DNA from: Chloroflexota bacterium
GTDB lineage: Bacteria > Chloroflexota > Anaerolineae > DTPP01
Direction of reading: 5' to 3'
DNA: 5,807 nucleotides
Assembly (NCBI GenBank): GCA_012514615.1
Contig: JAAYZY010000334.1
Location: forward strand, 1-5,807
Below, in pieces: positions 4,799 through 5,807 of the stretch (its first letter is position 1; each line of letters opens with the position of its first letter). The notes beneath the pieces were generated by a model. The model did no database searches, was not told the origin of the DNA, and saw only the letters and a list, made by a program, of their open reading frames with translations. The translations under genes and the position numbers were made by a program.

Positions 4799-5807
4799 TC
4801 TGCCTCTTCCTGGACCAACGTCCAGATGCGTTTGAGAGGGAGTTCAGCTTGAAGGTCCTCAGGCAACTGGTCGTAATGCTCCAGCAGATTCTGAACGATG
4901 TCCCCGGAGTCCCAGAGCCTGATCTGGAAGAACAGACGGCTTGCCTCAGTGAACACGGTAGACTTGAACCCTCCCCACGAGACCAGTAGGCCCTGTTCAG
5001 CGCCGAAGTTGCGCATCACCCCTTGCAGCTCTCGTAGGACCCGCACGTCCGCCGGTTGGCTGCCGGACTTCACCTGAACGCAAAGTCTGGGCGGGTCGAA
5101 CCCCATGGGACCGCGGCCAGCCATGATATCGGCTCCGCCGTCCGGCCCCGGCGAGGCAGTGTACGTCCGATACCCCTGAGCTTTCAGGACAGCAGTGACC
5201 AAGCGTGCTAGATCATGCCCCTTGTACTTGCGATCGATGTAAGCCCGAATCTGATCTTGGGCGTACTCTTCTAGGTTTGGGAGCGCCTCTTCATCAGGCT
5301 CTGCCGCCTCCGTCTGTCTGGGCACAGCAGGCGCAGAGGGTCGCCCGTCCAACACCGTTTTGATGCGCTCTTCGGCGTTGTTGCGGCGAATCTGGCACAC
5401 CGTCATGAAGGCACCTAGAGAGTAGAGGAGGTCCTGGTCGAATGCCGTGCGCGGAATGTCCCTCTGCAACCACTCTACAGTTCGAGTGTGGCGTGCATCA
5501 GGTGGAAGATCCGGCAGGTGTCGATAGGGGCCGGTCGACCGCCCAATGGCAATGGCTGCTCGGCTCTTGAGCGGCAAAACAATCAGGTCGCCAACCTGAA
5601 TGCGGTTGACGAAAGCCCAGAGTTGCCCTACCCAATTGATGATGGTCTTGGGATTGATGTCAGGATACGCTCCTTGGCATAAAGCCATCAACTGCTCTCG
5701 CGAGGTGATCTTGGATAGGTCCGGGAGCGCATCCCAACCGATAACCGCCAACCCTTGGTCCAGCGCCAGAGTCTCCCGTTCGCCGTTCTTACCTGCCCGC
5801 ACCAACC
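4795..5807 (-). CDS. Mrr-type restriction endonuclease-like protein with N-terminal putative PUA/EVE-like domain (5'-truncated at right edge)
   Basis: About 336 residues are visible, counting the TTG at 5805 as residue 1. The C-terminal part (about 195-335) is an Mrr-type PD-(D/E)XK nuclease domain. It shows HDLARLVTAVLKAQGY (197-212), the metal-binding Asp in GPDGGADI (D226, with D222 nearby) and the QVK core (Q244, K246), then GLLVSWGGF and an LWD strand. The N-terminal part (about 1-150) has VIGWDAL (21-27), NWVGQLWAF (57-65), VGDLIVLPL (71-79), AIAIGRSTGPY (84-94) and HTRTVEWL (106-113). This pattern recalls PUA/EVE-like domains attached to restriction enzymes. A charged, proline-containing linker (about 154-180) joins the two. 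The reading frame stays open to the edge, and the two leftover bases (GG) could complete a Trp codon, so the true start probably lies a few codons outside. The likely role is cleavage of modified or foreign DNA. Its GC content is lower than its neighbours', which suggests horizontal transfer. It is coupled by ATGA to gmhB. Confidence 0.85.
   Translation of the reverse strand, partial: LVRAGKNGERETLALDQGLAVIGWDALPDLSKITSREQLMALCQGAYPDINPKTIINWVGQLWAFVNRIQVGDLIVLPLKSRAAIAIGRSTGPYRHLPDLPPDARHTRTVEWLQRDIPRTAFDQDLLYSLGAFMTVCQIRRNNAEERIKTVLDGRPSAPAVPRQTEAAEPDEEALPNLEEYAQDQIRAYIDRKYKGHDLARLVTAVLKAQGYRTYTASPGPDGGADIMAGRGPMGFDPPRLCVQVKSGSQPADVRVLRELQGVMRNFGAEQGLLVSWGGFKSTVFTEASRLFFQIRLWDSGDIVQNLLEHYDQLPEDLQAELPLKRIWTLVQEEAE
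4803..4811 (-). promoter_or_regulatory. Ribosome binding site of gmhB inside the nuclease gene
   Basis: On the minus strand AGGAAGAGG precedes the ATG at 4798, with GAGG four bases away and AGGA nine bases away. It lies within the last codons of the nuclease gene. It favours the ATG at 4798 over the one at 4762, whose upstream sequence (CAGAAAGCCCCC) is a poor match. Confidence 0.5.

Noticed and set aside
5803..5805. TTG at 5805-5803 as the start of the nuclease gene
   Set aside because: It is a rare start at the extreme edge, and the remaining two bases fit a Trp codon of the expected W-x-VRAG beginning, so the start probably lies outside the window.

Overview
The window is 5.8 kb of GC-rich, densely packed bacterial DNA: six protein-coding genes, almost no intergenic space, and no tRNA, rRNA, CRISPR array or insertion sequence that I can see. 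The gene mix (a 2,4-diaminopentanoate-dehydrogenase-like enzyme, a class III aminotransferase, a lipid kinase, a CAX antiporter, a GmhB-type phosphatase and an Mrr-type nuclease) and the high GC would fit an environmental, possibly thermophilic, bacterium such as a member of Chloroflexota. That assignment is a weak inference, because no marker gene settles it.

Left block, + strand, 2-4217. Four genes run the same way. The first is the 3' part of a glutamate-1-semialdehyde-aminomutase-like PLP enzyme, cut by the left edge. After 49 bases comes a dehydrogenase of the 2,4-diaminopentanoate dehydrogenase family. After another 55 bases, which hold a hairpin flanked by two copies of CAAGGGAGA, comes a diacylglycerol/YegS-type lipid kinase. 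Its stop overlaps the start of a Ca2+/H+ antiporter (ATGA). The first two genes look like a pair acting on an amino compound. The last two form a translationally coupled membrane pair (lipid phosphorylation and calcium export). Whether all four share one transcript cannot be read from the sequence, but the spacing allows it.

Right block, - strand, 5807-4175. A restriction-endonuclease-like gene, cut by the right edge by only a few residues, has an N-terminal domain that may be a PUA/EVE-like reader and a C-terminal Mrr-type PD-(D/E)XK nuclease domain. Its stop overlaps (ATGA) the start of a gmhB-like HAD phosphatase, whose 3' end overlaps the antiporter gene tail-to-tail by 43 bases. The nuclease gene is clearly less GC-rich than everything else (hand counts of 60-base samples: 50-57 % against 73-78 % in the other genes sampled), and the change falls at or very near the nuclease/gmhB overlap. 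This suggests that the nuclease gene was acquired from elsewhere.

I do not see a clearly new multi-gene system. The points most worth a second look are the nuclease with its N-terminal putative reader domain and sharp compositional border, the aminotransferase/dehydrogenase pair of unknown substrate, and the hairpin between duplicated Shine-Dalgarno-like sequences in front of the lipid kinase.
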